Shown here piece by piece: positions 1 to 5,799 of a stretch of DNA of 7,865 nucleotides. The DNA lies in contig DQVJ01000086.1 of assembly GCA_015661795.1 (NCBI GenBank), positions 1 through 7,865 on the forward strand, in the 5' to 3' direction. How positions within the stretch are numbered: position 1 is the first letter of the stretch; every line of letters starts with the position of its first letter. The notes below the pieces were generated by a model. It was not told the origin of the DNA, searched no databases, and saw nothing but the letters and a program-made list of their open reading frames with translations. Origin of the DNA: Sulfurovum sp. GTDB lineage: Bacteria > Campylobacterota > Campylobacteria > Campylobacterales > Sulfurovaceae. The position numbers and the translations under genes are program-made.

Positions 1-84
1 TAGTGAAATATAACGCACAGAAAGAGCAAAGGTCTTTCCACTTCCTGCTGAGGCTGAGTAGGCTAAAAATTGTTTAAAACTCAT
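1..84 (-). CDS. addA: AddA/RecB-like helicase-nuclease subunit, N-terminus only (partial)
   Basis: Only the first 28 codons are inside the window; the gene continues past the left edge. The visible N-terminus has a Walker A (P-loop) motif, ASAGSGKTF, at residues 11-19, close behind the start, as is normal for UvrD/RecB-type superfamily 1 helicases. Placed directly after an AddB-like gene, it is most likely AddA, the ATP-driven motor and nuclease subunit that processes double-strand DNA ends for RecA loading. The ATG at 82-84 overlaps the addB stop codon in an ATGA arrangement, with a GGGGAG ribosome-binding site five bases upstream, so translational coupling to addB is likely. The P-loop, the start and the coupling are seen directly; the AddA name rests on neighbourhood and family knowledge, because the helicase and nuclease domains lie outside the window. 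Confidence 0.85.
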   Translation of the reverse strand, partial: MSFKQFLAYSASAGSGKTFALSVRYISL

Positions 85-2438
85 ATATACTCCCCTCTCC
101 CACACAGCAACGTAAACTCACACCACTTACACTTCTGCAAGTCCTCACACTTTTCAGCCACAAAACTCTTAGTCTGCTTCAGTTCAACTATGACTTCATC
201 TAAACGTGTATTTTTCTCTTCAAGTGCTATGATTTCTTCTATGTCTCCATTTTCAAATATCTTTATAAAGGCAAGGTTGATATTTTGATATTTTGGTGCT
301 AATAGATGTTGGTAGATGCTCATTTGTAGGTCTGTGAGGGTTTCTAGGTTTTTTGTTTTTTGGGCATCTTTTGTAGAGCCACTTTTGTAGTCTAGTACTA
401 GCGTATGTGTAGGGTTTTGGTCTATTCGGTCTATGCGTCCTTTGAACTTTAATCCACCTATCTCTCCAGAGAACTCTTTTTCTCTCTCTACTACTTTCCA
501 CTGGGCTTTAAAATGTCCTATCTGTGACTCTATGTAGCCTTTTAGCTTGGCTTTCCATAGGAGTTTTTTGTAGTTTGTGGAGGCATCGTCGGATGGTAGT
601 AACTTGTCTAGGAGTATGTCGATGTTCTTTTGCATCTCTTCTTTACTGGTATAACTGTCATACTCTCTATGCAAGTGGTCTAAAAGCGAGTGCAAAAATG
701 CACCCTCATTTAGTTCATCATCTTCTTTTGCTTGGAGCTTCTGGAGGTAGCGGTAATAGTACTTACGTTTACACTCTAGGTAAGTCTTCAGACGTGAGGC
801 AGACCATGTGATAGCAGTCGCATCAAAATGTTCTACCACAGGGTCACTTTGTGCTTTCATCTGACTCTTTTCATTGTAAAGCAGGTCAAACTGTGCTTGT
901 ACCTGTGTGGCTTCACCTAATCCTAGCTCATAAAGGAACTTGGAGGGGAGTTTGTTATCTGAGGTACTGTAGAGTATCACAGCTGATTTGGCTTGTTCTA
1001 GCAGGCGTTTGTAGTACTGCTTTTGTAGGGCTTCTCTGTCGTGTTTGGTAGGCAGGTTGGCAAAGGCTCTTACTTGCGAGTTAAGAAATTGGTCTTTACT
1101 TGATGTAGCAGGAACTACACCTTCGTTGAACTCTACGATGACCACACCCTCAAAGCCAACGCCCCTAGTCTCTAGCACACCCATCACGGTAATGAGCCCA
1201 CCGCGTACATCATCCATCGTGACTTTACTCAGAGACTTTAGCCATAAAAAGAGCCACTCGTTTTGGCTCATCTCTTCATCTTCTAATACTTTAGTGAAGT
1301 GTAAGTATCTTTCATAAACACGTTCATTAAACTTCTCTTTTTTCTCCCCATTAACCAAAGGACTCTCATGCAATCCTAATCCATCTATAAGCGTAAAAAA
1401 GTCTGTACTCTTCATCTTTTTGCTACTAGCCAATGTATCTAACGCTTCTACGTTGAAGCCATAACGCTCTAGTAACTTTTTGCTCTCCACCTCTCTACCT
1501 TGCCAATACCTGTAGAGTGCCTCTAAAGATTTATAGACACGCCCATTGCTATAGTCATACCCCATGGCGAAGTTTAGGTTGTTGTGTGTGTCAAAAAGTG
1601 TGAAATGTTCCTTGAACTTTTCATCAGGCAATATGAGGGCTATCTCTTCAGGTGCTATGCCAGAGCTTACCATTTTCTCTACTTCTCTAAAAGCTACAGC
1701 TATCTGCTCTTCTCTTTCTTCTACTGCGTACACTTTTGCATTTATACTGGCATCATTTTTAGATGTACTCAGTACCTTTTTATCACTCATTGAAAAAATA
1801 GCATGTGCATTGTTTGGTAATTTGATACCTAAACTTTCAAATCTCTCTTGCATCTTAGCATTGAACTTAGAGGTAGTGTAGTGTACTGTGAGTGGCACAT
1901 GTGCAGCGATGTTTTCTAACAAGCCCAGTTCAAAACGACTCAGATACCCCTCAAGGTGTATCTCTATGCTTTCATAAGCTTGTAAAAATCCTATGTTTAG
2001 TACGTAGTTCTTAGGGATAAAAGCTTTGTCTATCAAACCTTCTCTTTCTAATAAATCCTCATAATTATTTAAAAGCCTCTCAAGTATCTCAAGATGTGCA
2101 CTAAACTCCGCATAGGCATCTGCTTCAGCCAAGGTATCAAACCCCACCCCCTCCGCTGAGAGTTCTTCAAAAAATTTAAAAAGTGCCTCACTTTTGATAA
2201 AAAACCGCACCAAAGAAAGGTCAAGCTTTAAATCTGAAAAAGCATCAAATCTGGCGGCTTCACGTAAGAGTAAGATACGTTGTAGGGGGTCTATCTGTGT
2301 TTTGTTTTCAATCAGTATGGCTCGTTGTTCAAACTCATCCATACGCATGAGTGTAGGCAGGAAACCATTTTCAGTTTTATGTTTTTGGCTGATGGTTCTT
2401 AAAGCTCTAGAAGTAGGGTAAATGAGAAGAGTGTTCAT
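81..2438 (-). CDS. addB: AddB-like helicase/exonuclease subunit with PD-(D/E)XK iron-sulfur nuclease domain
   Basis: About 785 residues from the ATG at 2438. AddB partners AddA in resecting double-strand breaks in the cytoplasm. The N-terminus (LLIYPTSRALR) takes the place of a Walker A motif but lacks the GKT/S signature, so this subunit probably does not hydrolyse ATP, as known for AddB. A degenerate UvrD-like C-terminal helicase segment (ETRGVGFEG) lies near residue 423. The C-terminal nuclease shows Cys556, GxxxH ending at His583, GRID with Asp670, DYK with Asp683 and Lys685, QxxxY at 705-709, and CxxCx5C at Cys770, Cys773 and Cys779. One early cysteine plus three late ones is the 4Fe-4S signature of AddB-type nucleases. 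The reading frame stays open upstream to a GTG at 2459 (seven more residues), but that GTG has an AGGG only one base away and sits inside a hairpin. The ATG is preferred because the conserved start follows it at once; it too lacks a well-spaced ribosome-binding site. Confidence 0.88.
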   Translation of the reverse strand: MNTLLIYPTSRALRTISQKHKTENGFLPTLMRMDEFEQRAILIENKTQIDPLQRILLLREAARFDAFSDLKLDLSLVRFFIKSEALFKFFEELSAEGVGFDTLAEADAYAEFSAHLEILERLLNNYEDLLEREGLIDKAFIPKNYVLNIGFLQAYESIEIHLEGYLSRFELGLLENIAAHVPLTVHYTTSKFNAKMQERFESLGIKLPNNAHAIFSMSDKKVLSTSKNDASINAKVYAVEEREEQIAVAFREVEKMVSSGIAPEEIALILPDEKFKEHFTLFDTHNNLNFAMGYDYSNGRVYKSLEALYRYWQGREVESKKLLERYGFNVEALDTLASSKKMKSTDFFTLIDGLGLHESPLVNGEKKEKFNERVYERYLHFTKVLEDEEMSQNEWLFLWLKSLSKVTMDDVRGGLITVMGVLETRGVGFEGVVIVEFNEGVVPATSSKDQFLNSQVRAFANLPTKHDREALQKQYYKRLLEQAKSAVILYSTSDNKLPSKFLYELGLGEATQVQAQFDLLYNEKSQMKAQSDPVVEHFDATAITWSASRLKTYLECKRKYYYRYLQKLQAKEDDELNEGAFLHSLLDHLHREYDSYTSKEEMQKNIDILLDKLLPSDDASTNYKKLLWKAKLKGYIESQIGHFKAQWKVVEREKEFSGEIGGLKFKGRIDRIDQNPTHTLVLDYKSGSTKDAQKTKNLETLTDLQMSIYQHLLAPKYQNINLAFIKIFENGDIEEIIALEEKNTRLDEVIVELKQTKSFVAEKCEDLQKCKWCEFTLLCGRGEYI

Positions 2439-2439
2439 G

Positions 2440-2463
2440 GGGTGTAGTATATCATACACACCC
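2440..2463 (-). promoter_or_regulatory. Hairpin immediately upstream of the addB start
   Basis: Read on the minus strand, GGGTGTGTAT (2463-2454) can pair with ATAC-T-ACACCC (2450-2440). This gives a ten-base-pair stem with one bulged T and a GAT triloop. The stem swallows the only Shine-Dalgarno-like run (AGGG) and the alternative GTG start, and it ends one base before the preferred addB ATG. No T-tract follows on either strand, so it is not a standard intrinsic terminator. A role in restraining AddB translation or in mRNA processing between the oxidase and repair genes is inference. Confidence 0.5.
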
Positions 2464-2483
2464 TACAAAATAGAAGAAGAAAG

Positions 2484-3032
2484 CTATGGTTGAAGGTAGC
2501 CTGCGATTTCGGAGTATCCTATTTTTTCACCAATGACAACTTTAAGTTGCAAGGTATATCTACCTGGTTTCGTTATCATCACATCTTTAACAATATAATG
2601 ACCATTCTTAAAAGGAATATTTTTGAACAATTGGTCCTCTTTTCGGCTATGTGGTTGCGTCAGCAAAAAAGTCACATTTGCATCAGAAACAATATGATTG
2701 TCTTTAGATACTACATCATATATAAAAGTATTTGAACCCTGTGATAATTTCACAGGATTTGGCTGAGGCCTATTAGAATTAACATTGTCAGTCATAACCA
2801 TTGTTTCAACATTTTTAATATCTATAATAAACTCACGATCAAATGCCTGTTTTCGTTTTATAATTTCATTGATATTCATATCTGTCATCTGATACTTCAT
2901 CATAAAAGTATTTGATTCTTGAACTGGCATAGAGGATGCTGACTTCACAGTCCAGTAACTTAGTGTGATAGCTAACAATAAAAAACCTACAATCATATGT
3001 GGCCAATAGGTTTTTTGCTTACGCTCTGTCAT
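2484..3032 (-). CDS. FixH/CcoH-like cbb3 oxidase accessory protein
   Basis: A 182-residue protein with a short cytoplasmic N-terminus, one membrane helix at about residues 12-29 beginning in the pattern YWPHMIVGF, and a periplasmic domain of about 150 residues. The layout and the early VQESN...KYQMTDMNINE segment resemble FixH/CcoH, a small single-span protein needed for assembly or stability of cbb3 oxidase. The C-terminal part (KNGHYIVKDVMITKPGRYTL) reads like a beta-sandwich strand pair, consistent with FixH-type periplasmic domains. It overlaps the preceding gene by 14 bases and has a good AAGGA ribosome-binding site six bases before its ATG. Lying in the ccoNOQP transcript supports the assignment. 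I did not see a clear metal-binding motif, so the family call comes from overall pattern rather than catalytic residues. Confidence 0.7.
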   Translation of the reverse strand: MTERKQKTYWPHMIVGFLLLAITLSYWTVKSASSMPVQESNTFMMKYQMTDMNINEIIKRKQAFDREFIIDIKNVETMVMTDNVNSNRPQPNPVKLSQGSNTFIYDVVSKDNHIVSDANVTFLLTQPHSRKEDQLFKNIPFKNGHYIVKDVMITKPGRYTLQLKVVIGEKIGYSEIAGYLQP

Positions 3033-3648
3033 TTTTCATCCTTATCCATAGTGGTCTGAATATAAATATCCACAATAATATGAGTGTCCCCGAATACACA
3101 AGGACTCTTAAAATACTTACCATAGTTCCCATTTCATCAGGAATAGTCTTCTCGAGCTTTATACCTTTGGCTGCAGCTATATTATCTGCAAGTTCTGAAT
3201 ATGTCTGTAGTATGGCGATATTAAACTTATCTTCTTGCGTATTGCTGTCTTTTATCGCCACGATATTAATACCTGCATCTCGTACATCATCATAATTATA
3301 CAGTGCCCTTACATCATCTGATGAAGGGATAATCCCAATACGTCCCCGTGCTTTAGACTTTTTCGTTATCGTTGCAAAAGGGGCGAAGACAAACAATACA
3401 TACGGCTTGCTCAAATTGTCTTCATATATGCTACTATACTCTACCAAATTAAATCTTTCAGGAAAATGTTCATTGGTTGCGATAAGGTATACATTTACCC
3501 CTGTTTTTTCTTGAAGTTCTGCACCCATATCTTCTATGAGTTGTACAGCCTCTATCTTCAATAAATCATTTTTGAGAATGTATGTAGCGTGAAGTAAATG
3601 TGTAGAAATTAAAGCAAGCAAGGTTGCCCTTACTATGACTTTAAGCAT
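3019..3648 (-). CDS. TPM-like secreted domain protein with C-terminal membrane anchor, function unknown
   Basis: A 209-residue protein with an N-terminal signal-like hydrophobic segment (residues 3-20), a soluble region of about 150 residues presumably in the periplasm, and a C-terminal membrane helix at about 176-197 followed by a basic tail. The order LIEDMGAELQEKTGVNVYLIAT, then PYVLFVFAP near residues 82-90, then a basic stretch and GRIGIIPSSD near 102-111 resembles the TPM fold (TLP18.3/Psb32/MOLO-1). Some members of that fold assist repair or assembly of membrane protein complexes. It sits one base after the mini-gene and overlaps the FixH-like gene by 14 bases, inside the cbb3 operon. 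A role in cbb3 assembly or quality control is an inference from context. A weak AGG ribosome-binding site precedes the ATG; coupling to the upstream mini-gene may supply ribosomes. Confidence 0.75.
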   Translation of the reverse strand: MLKVIVRATLLALISTHLLHATYILKNDLLKIEAVQLIEDMGAELQEKTGVNVYLIATNEHFPERFNLVEYSSIYEDNLSKPYVLFVFAPFATITKKSKARGRIGIIPSSDDVRALYNYDDVRDAGINIVAIKDSNTQEDKFNIAILQTYSELADNIAAAKGIKLEKTIPDEMGTMVSILRVLVYSGTLILLWIFIFRPLWIRMKNDRA

Positions 3649-3649
3649 C

Positions 3650-3754
3650 TTAACCTACGTAAAGAAGTCTGTCAGTAACAGATAAAAACACAGCACCAAT
3701 TGCCGCGCCTATCATACATGCCATAAGTATTTTGTCCATATATTTAATCATCAT
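3650..3754 (-). CDS. 34-residue single-span membrane mini-protein in the cbb3 operon
   Basis: This small open reading frame fills almost exactly the gap between the DUF4006 gene and the TPM-like gene. From the ATG at 3754 it encodes 34 residues starting MMIKYMDKILM and ending TDRLLYVG. Residues about 9-25 form a small-residue-rich membrane helix (MIGAAIGAVFLS), flanked by Lys4 and Lys8 before it and Asp27 and Arg28 after it. The first ATG overlaps the DUF4006 stop as ATGA. The second in-frame ATG (3751, 33 residues) has better spacing, six bases, from the AAGGA ribosome-binding site. Its TAA is one base before the next gene's ATG. Perfect packing, a ribosome-binding site and a coherent membrane helix argue that it is real. 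I do not recognise a family. By position it could be a minor oxidase subunit or an assembly peptide, but that is inference. Confidence 0.72.
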   Translation of the reverse strand: MMIKYMDKILMACMIGAAIGAVFLSVTDRLLYVG

Positions 3755-3990
3755 TTATCCTTATTTTTAGCTTCTACAAATGAAAACTGTTTATTGTCCA
3801 CAGAAATTTTTTTAACATTATTGACATCTCTAATAGGTGCTGGGTCATAAGGGCGTTCTGTCGCATTTCTTTGTGCCCCTACTGCATAATACATTAAAGT
3901 AAAAAGAATGGACAGTAAGCCAACGATTGAGATCAGAACTCCAAAGATTCCATGAAACCCAAATACAGATCTTTTTGTATTTTCTGCCAT
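3751..3990 (-). CDS. DUF4006 family small membrane protein
   Basis: A 79-residue protein with one membrane helix at about residues 13-35, preceded by a short polar N-terminus carrying the pattern KRSVFGFHGIFGVL and followed by a YDPAPIRDV-containing polar tail. This matches my memory of the DUF4006 family, short proteins of Campylobacterota encoded directly after ccoP. Its function is unknown; constant linkage to ccoNOQP suggests a subunit or assembly factor of cbb3 oxidase in the inner membrane. The ATG has a strong AAGGAG site six bases upstream, and the ccoP stop codon overlaps the first bases of that site. Its own stop overlaps the start of the downstream mini-gene, indicating translational coupling. 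Family assignment is fairly sure; role is inferred from context only. Confidence 0.82.
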   Translation of the reverse strand: MAENTKRSVFGFHGIFGVLISIVGLLSILFTLMYYAVGAQRNATERPYDPAPIRDVNNVKKISVDNKQFSFVEAKNKDK

Positions 3991-4000
3991 ATTACACTCC

Positions 4001-4891
4001 TTATTTTGACAATGACTGAATATATACAGTCATTGCTTTTTGTTGTACTGGTGTTAACCTGTCTTTAAAAGAAGGCATTGTTCCAATGAACCCTTTTTTA
4101 CCCTTCTCTAAAACAAGTGTCATAAGTGTATCATCGTATTGTGCGAGATTTGGTGCCATACCATTCATACCTTTTCCATCTTCACCATGACATGATGCAC
4201 ATGCTGCAAAAGATGCAGGTTTCTCACCTTTCATTCCCTCTGCGATATACGTTGCAATATCTTCAGCATCTTTTCCTGATGCCATACCCGGAGGCATCAT
4301 CCCCATTGGGTAACCCAGTTGGTTTGAACCATTGTTAATTACATGTAAAACTTGTTCTTTGCTCATCCGTCCTGTAAAGTCTTGTGCTTTCCCAGACAGT
4401 CCATCACCCGTATTACCGTGACATGGTGCACATTGCACTAAATAAATGGATTCACCCATTTCTAAAAGTGTTGCTGCATCCGCATTTTTATGTAAAGATT
4501 CAAACTTTTTATTGTAGGCAAGTACCTCTTCATTGTATTCACCTATTTGACTGTACGCATTGGTAGGATAACCTAAAAAACCATACCACATCGACCAGAG
4601 AAAGGTAGCTAGAAATGCATATGCCCATCCTGAAGGGAGTTCATTCTCGTACTCCCCTATACCATCCCAGTTTTCATCCGCAAGCTCACCACTTGGGGTA
4701 TCTGTTTTCATCTGATGAATGTATTTAGTAGTTACTGCTGCTGTGATTACTGCAATGGCAATAGCACCTCCCATGGTTACAGCATTTACAAAGTCCCCCG
4801 TAATATCTATATCTAAGCTCATCACCACAGCGACAGTTGCTATAATTAATATCGCTGCAAATGCCAATGCTTTTATCATTAACATATTCAT
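4001..4891 (-). CDS. ccoP: cbb3-type cytochrome c oxidase subunit III, dihaem cytochrome c
   Basis: A 296-residue membrane-anchored dihaem cytochrome that passes electrons from soluble cytochrome c through CcoO to the CcoN catalytic core. Two c-type haem sites are visible: CAPCH at 154-158 and CASCH at 231-235. Likely axial methionines are in GMMPP (about Met199) and TMPSF (Met272). The FixP N-terminal signature NWDGIGEYENELPSGW (75-89 region) leads into the membrane helix at 90-108. Another helix lies at about 38-57, and a further hydrophobic segment occupies residues 4-24. Its start overlaps the ccoQ stop by ATGA, and an AAGGA site stands at good spacing, supporting the long form. The next in-frame ATG at 4822 has no ribosome-binding site. 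The extra N-terminal segment may orient the second helix or may be a signal sequence. Confidence 0.96.
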   Translation of the reverse strand: MNMLMIKALAFAAILIIATVAVVMSLDIDITGDFVNAVTMGGAIAIAVITAAVTTKYIHQMKTDTPSGELADENWDGIGEYENELPSGWAYAFLATFLWSMWYGFLGYPTNAYSQIGEYNEEVLAYNKKFESLHKNADAATLLEMGESIYLVQCAPCHGNTGDGLSGKAQDFTGRMSKEQVLHVINNGSNQLGYPMGMMPPGMASGKDAEDIATYIAEGMKGEKPASFAACASCHGEDGKGMNGMAPNLAQYDDTLMTLVLEKGKKGFIGTMPSFKDRLTPVQQKAMTVYIQSLSK

Positions 4892-5106
4892 TTCTTTTCC
4901 TTCTCATTTTCTCTTTTTGAAGCAGGTTTGTCTTCTACCGGTGTACTTGTTACTTCATCATCAAGTGCAATTCTTCCGTACTTTTCATAATCCCGCTCAC
5001 CCTTTTTTTCAGATCTATACAAGTGTATAATATACCCATATAACATCACAACCAAAAAGATGGTCATAAAGAAACTCCCATACCCTTGTAAGTCTCTAAT
5101 ATCCAT
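4888..5106 (-). CDS. ccoQ: cbb3-type cytochrome c oxidase small subunit CcoQ
   Basis: A 72-residue protein with one membrane helix at about residues 11-29 (FFMTIFLVVMLYGYIIHLY), followed by a charged cytoplasmic tail rich in Lys and Glu. The YxxxIxxLYRSEKxGxRDYEKYG segment after the helix is typical of CcoQ in Campylobacterota. CcoQ stabilises the association of CcoP with the CcoNO core and is not redox-active. It lies between ccoO (gap of nine bases) and ccoP (ATGA overlap), exactly the standard position. An AGGA ribosome-binding site precedes the ATG. The sequence is short and weakly conserved, but context makes the call firm. Confidence 0.93.
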   Translation of the reverse strand: MDIRDLQGYGSFFMTIFLVVMLYGYIIHLYRSEKKGERDYEKYGRIALDDEVTSTPVEDKPASKRENEKEKK

Positions 5107-5115
5107 ATAATCCTA

Positions 5116-5784
5116 CTATTTCAAGCTGTTAAGATAAGCAATAAGAGCAACAACTTCAGGTACTTCACCTCTAGCAACAGCTTCTTTAATATCTTTATTT
5201 TTCATATCATCTGCAATACGTTTTGCTTCTTCCAACACTTTTGGTTTATGTGCTTCCCATGCTGCTCTTGTTCCTTTAAATTCAGGACCATAAGGTGTGT
5301 TGAATGCATTTTTCACAGTAACCGCTTCAGCGTAAGCTGTTTCAATATCAGCTAAATTTGTAAACTGATGTTTATAAGCTGGCATAATAGAACCAGGAAC
5401 AATTGCAGGAGGATCCCACATATGATTCTCATGCCAATCTGTTGTTCTATAGTTACCTACACGGTGTAAATCTGGACCCGTTCTTTTACTTCCCCAAAGA
5501 AAAGGTCTGTCATATACATATTCACCTGAAAGTGAATATGCCCCATATCTGTCCGTTTCAGACTTAAATGGTCTAATCATCTGTGAGTGACATGAGATAC
5601 AGTTGTCTTTTTTATAGACATTTTTACCTGCAAGCTGAAGCACAGTACGAGGTTTTAAGTCAACTACTGGTCTAGCTGCCTCTGCAAAGTTTGGTACTAT
5701 TTCTAAAAGCCCAGCAAACGATATAACAATGGATATTCCCGCAGCAAAGAAGAATGGATTTTTTTCTAACCAATGAAAAAACAT
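5116..5784 (-). CDS. ccoO: cbb3-type cytochrome c oxidase subunit II, monohaem cytochrome c
   Basis: A 222-residue monohaem cytochrome c anchored by an N-terminal membrane helix at about residues 10-30. The haem site is CISCH at 62-66, followed by the CcoO hallmark SQMIRPFKSETDRYG. The distal ligand is probably Met134 in PGSIMPAY. The RTGPDLHRVGNYR and WHxxHMWDP segments are also characteristic of CcoO and are present intact. The protein relays electrons from CcoP to CcoN on the periplasmic face. It begins 15 bases after ccoN, behind a purine-rich AGGGAGGTAGG ribosome-binding region, and is followed by ccoQ nine bases later. Length is somewhat longer than many proteobacterial CcoO proteins but normal for Campylobacterota. 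Confidence 0.97.
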   Translation of the reverse strand: MFFHWLEKNPFFFAAGISIVISFAGLLEIVPNFAEAARPVVDLKPRTVLQLAGKNVYKKDNCISCHSQMIRPFKSETDRYGAYSLSGEYVYDRPFLWGSKRTGPDLHRVGNYRTTDWHENHMWDPPAIVPGSIMPAYKHQFTNLADIETAYAEAVTVKNAFNTPYGPEFKGTRAAWEAHKPKVLEEAKRIADDMKNKDIKEAVARGEVPEVVALIAYLNSLK

Positions 5785-5799
5785 AATAACCTACCTCCC

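Noticed and set aside
524..1317. Plus-strand open frames opposite addB (524-811, 851-1051, 1045-1317) and similar ones at 1564-1881 and 2194-2421
   Set aside because: They lie entirely antisense to addB, have low-complexity or cysteine/serine-rich translations without domain character, and lack ribosome-binding sites.
2439..2459. GTG start adding seven residues (VYDILHP) to AddB
   Set aside because: The AGGG upstream is only one base from the GTG and both are inside the hairpin stem. The conserved LLIYPTS N-terminus follows the ATG at 2438 directly.
2440..2463. Intrinsic terminator between the FixH-like gene and addB
   Set aside because: The stem is strong but no T-tract follows on either strand, so it is reported as a regulatory hairpin instead.
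4126..5030. Plus-strand frames opposite ccoP and ccoQ
   Set aside because: They are antisense to clearly functional genes with intact haem-binding motifs, and their translations show no recognisable protein features.
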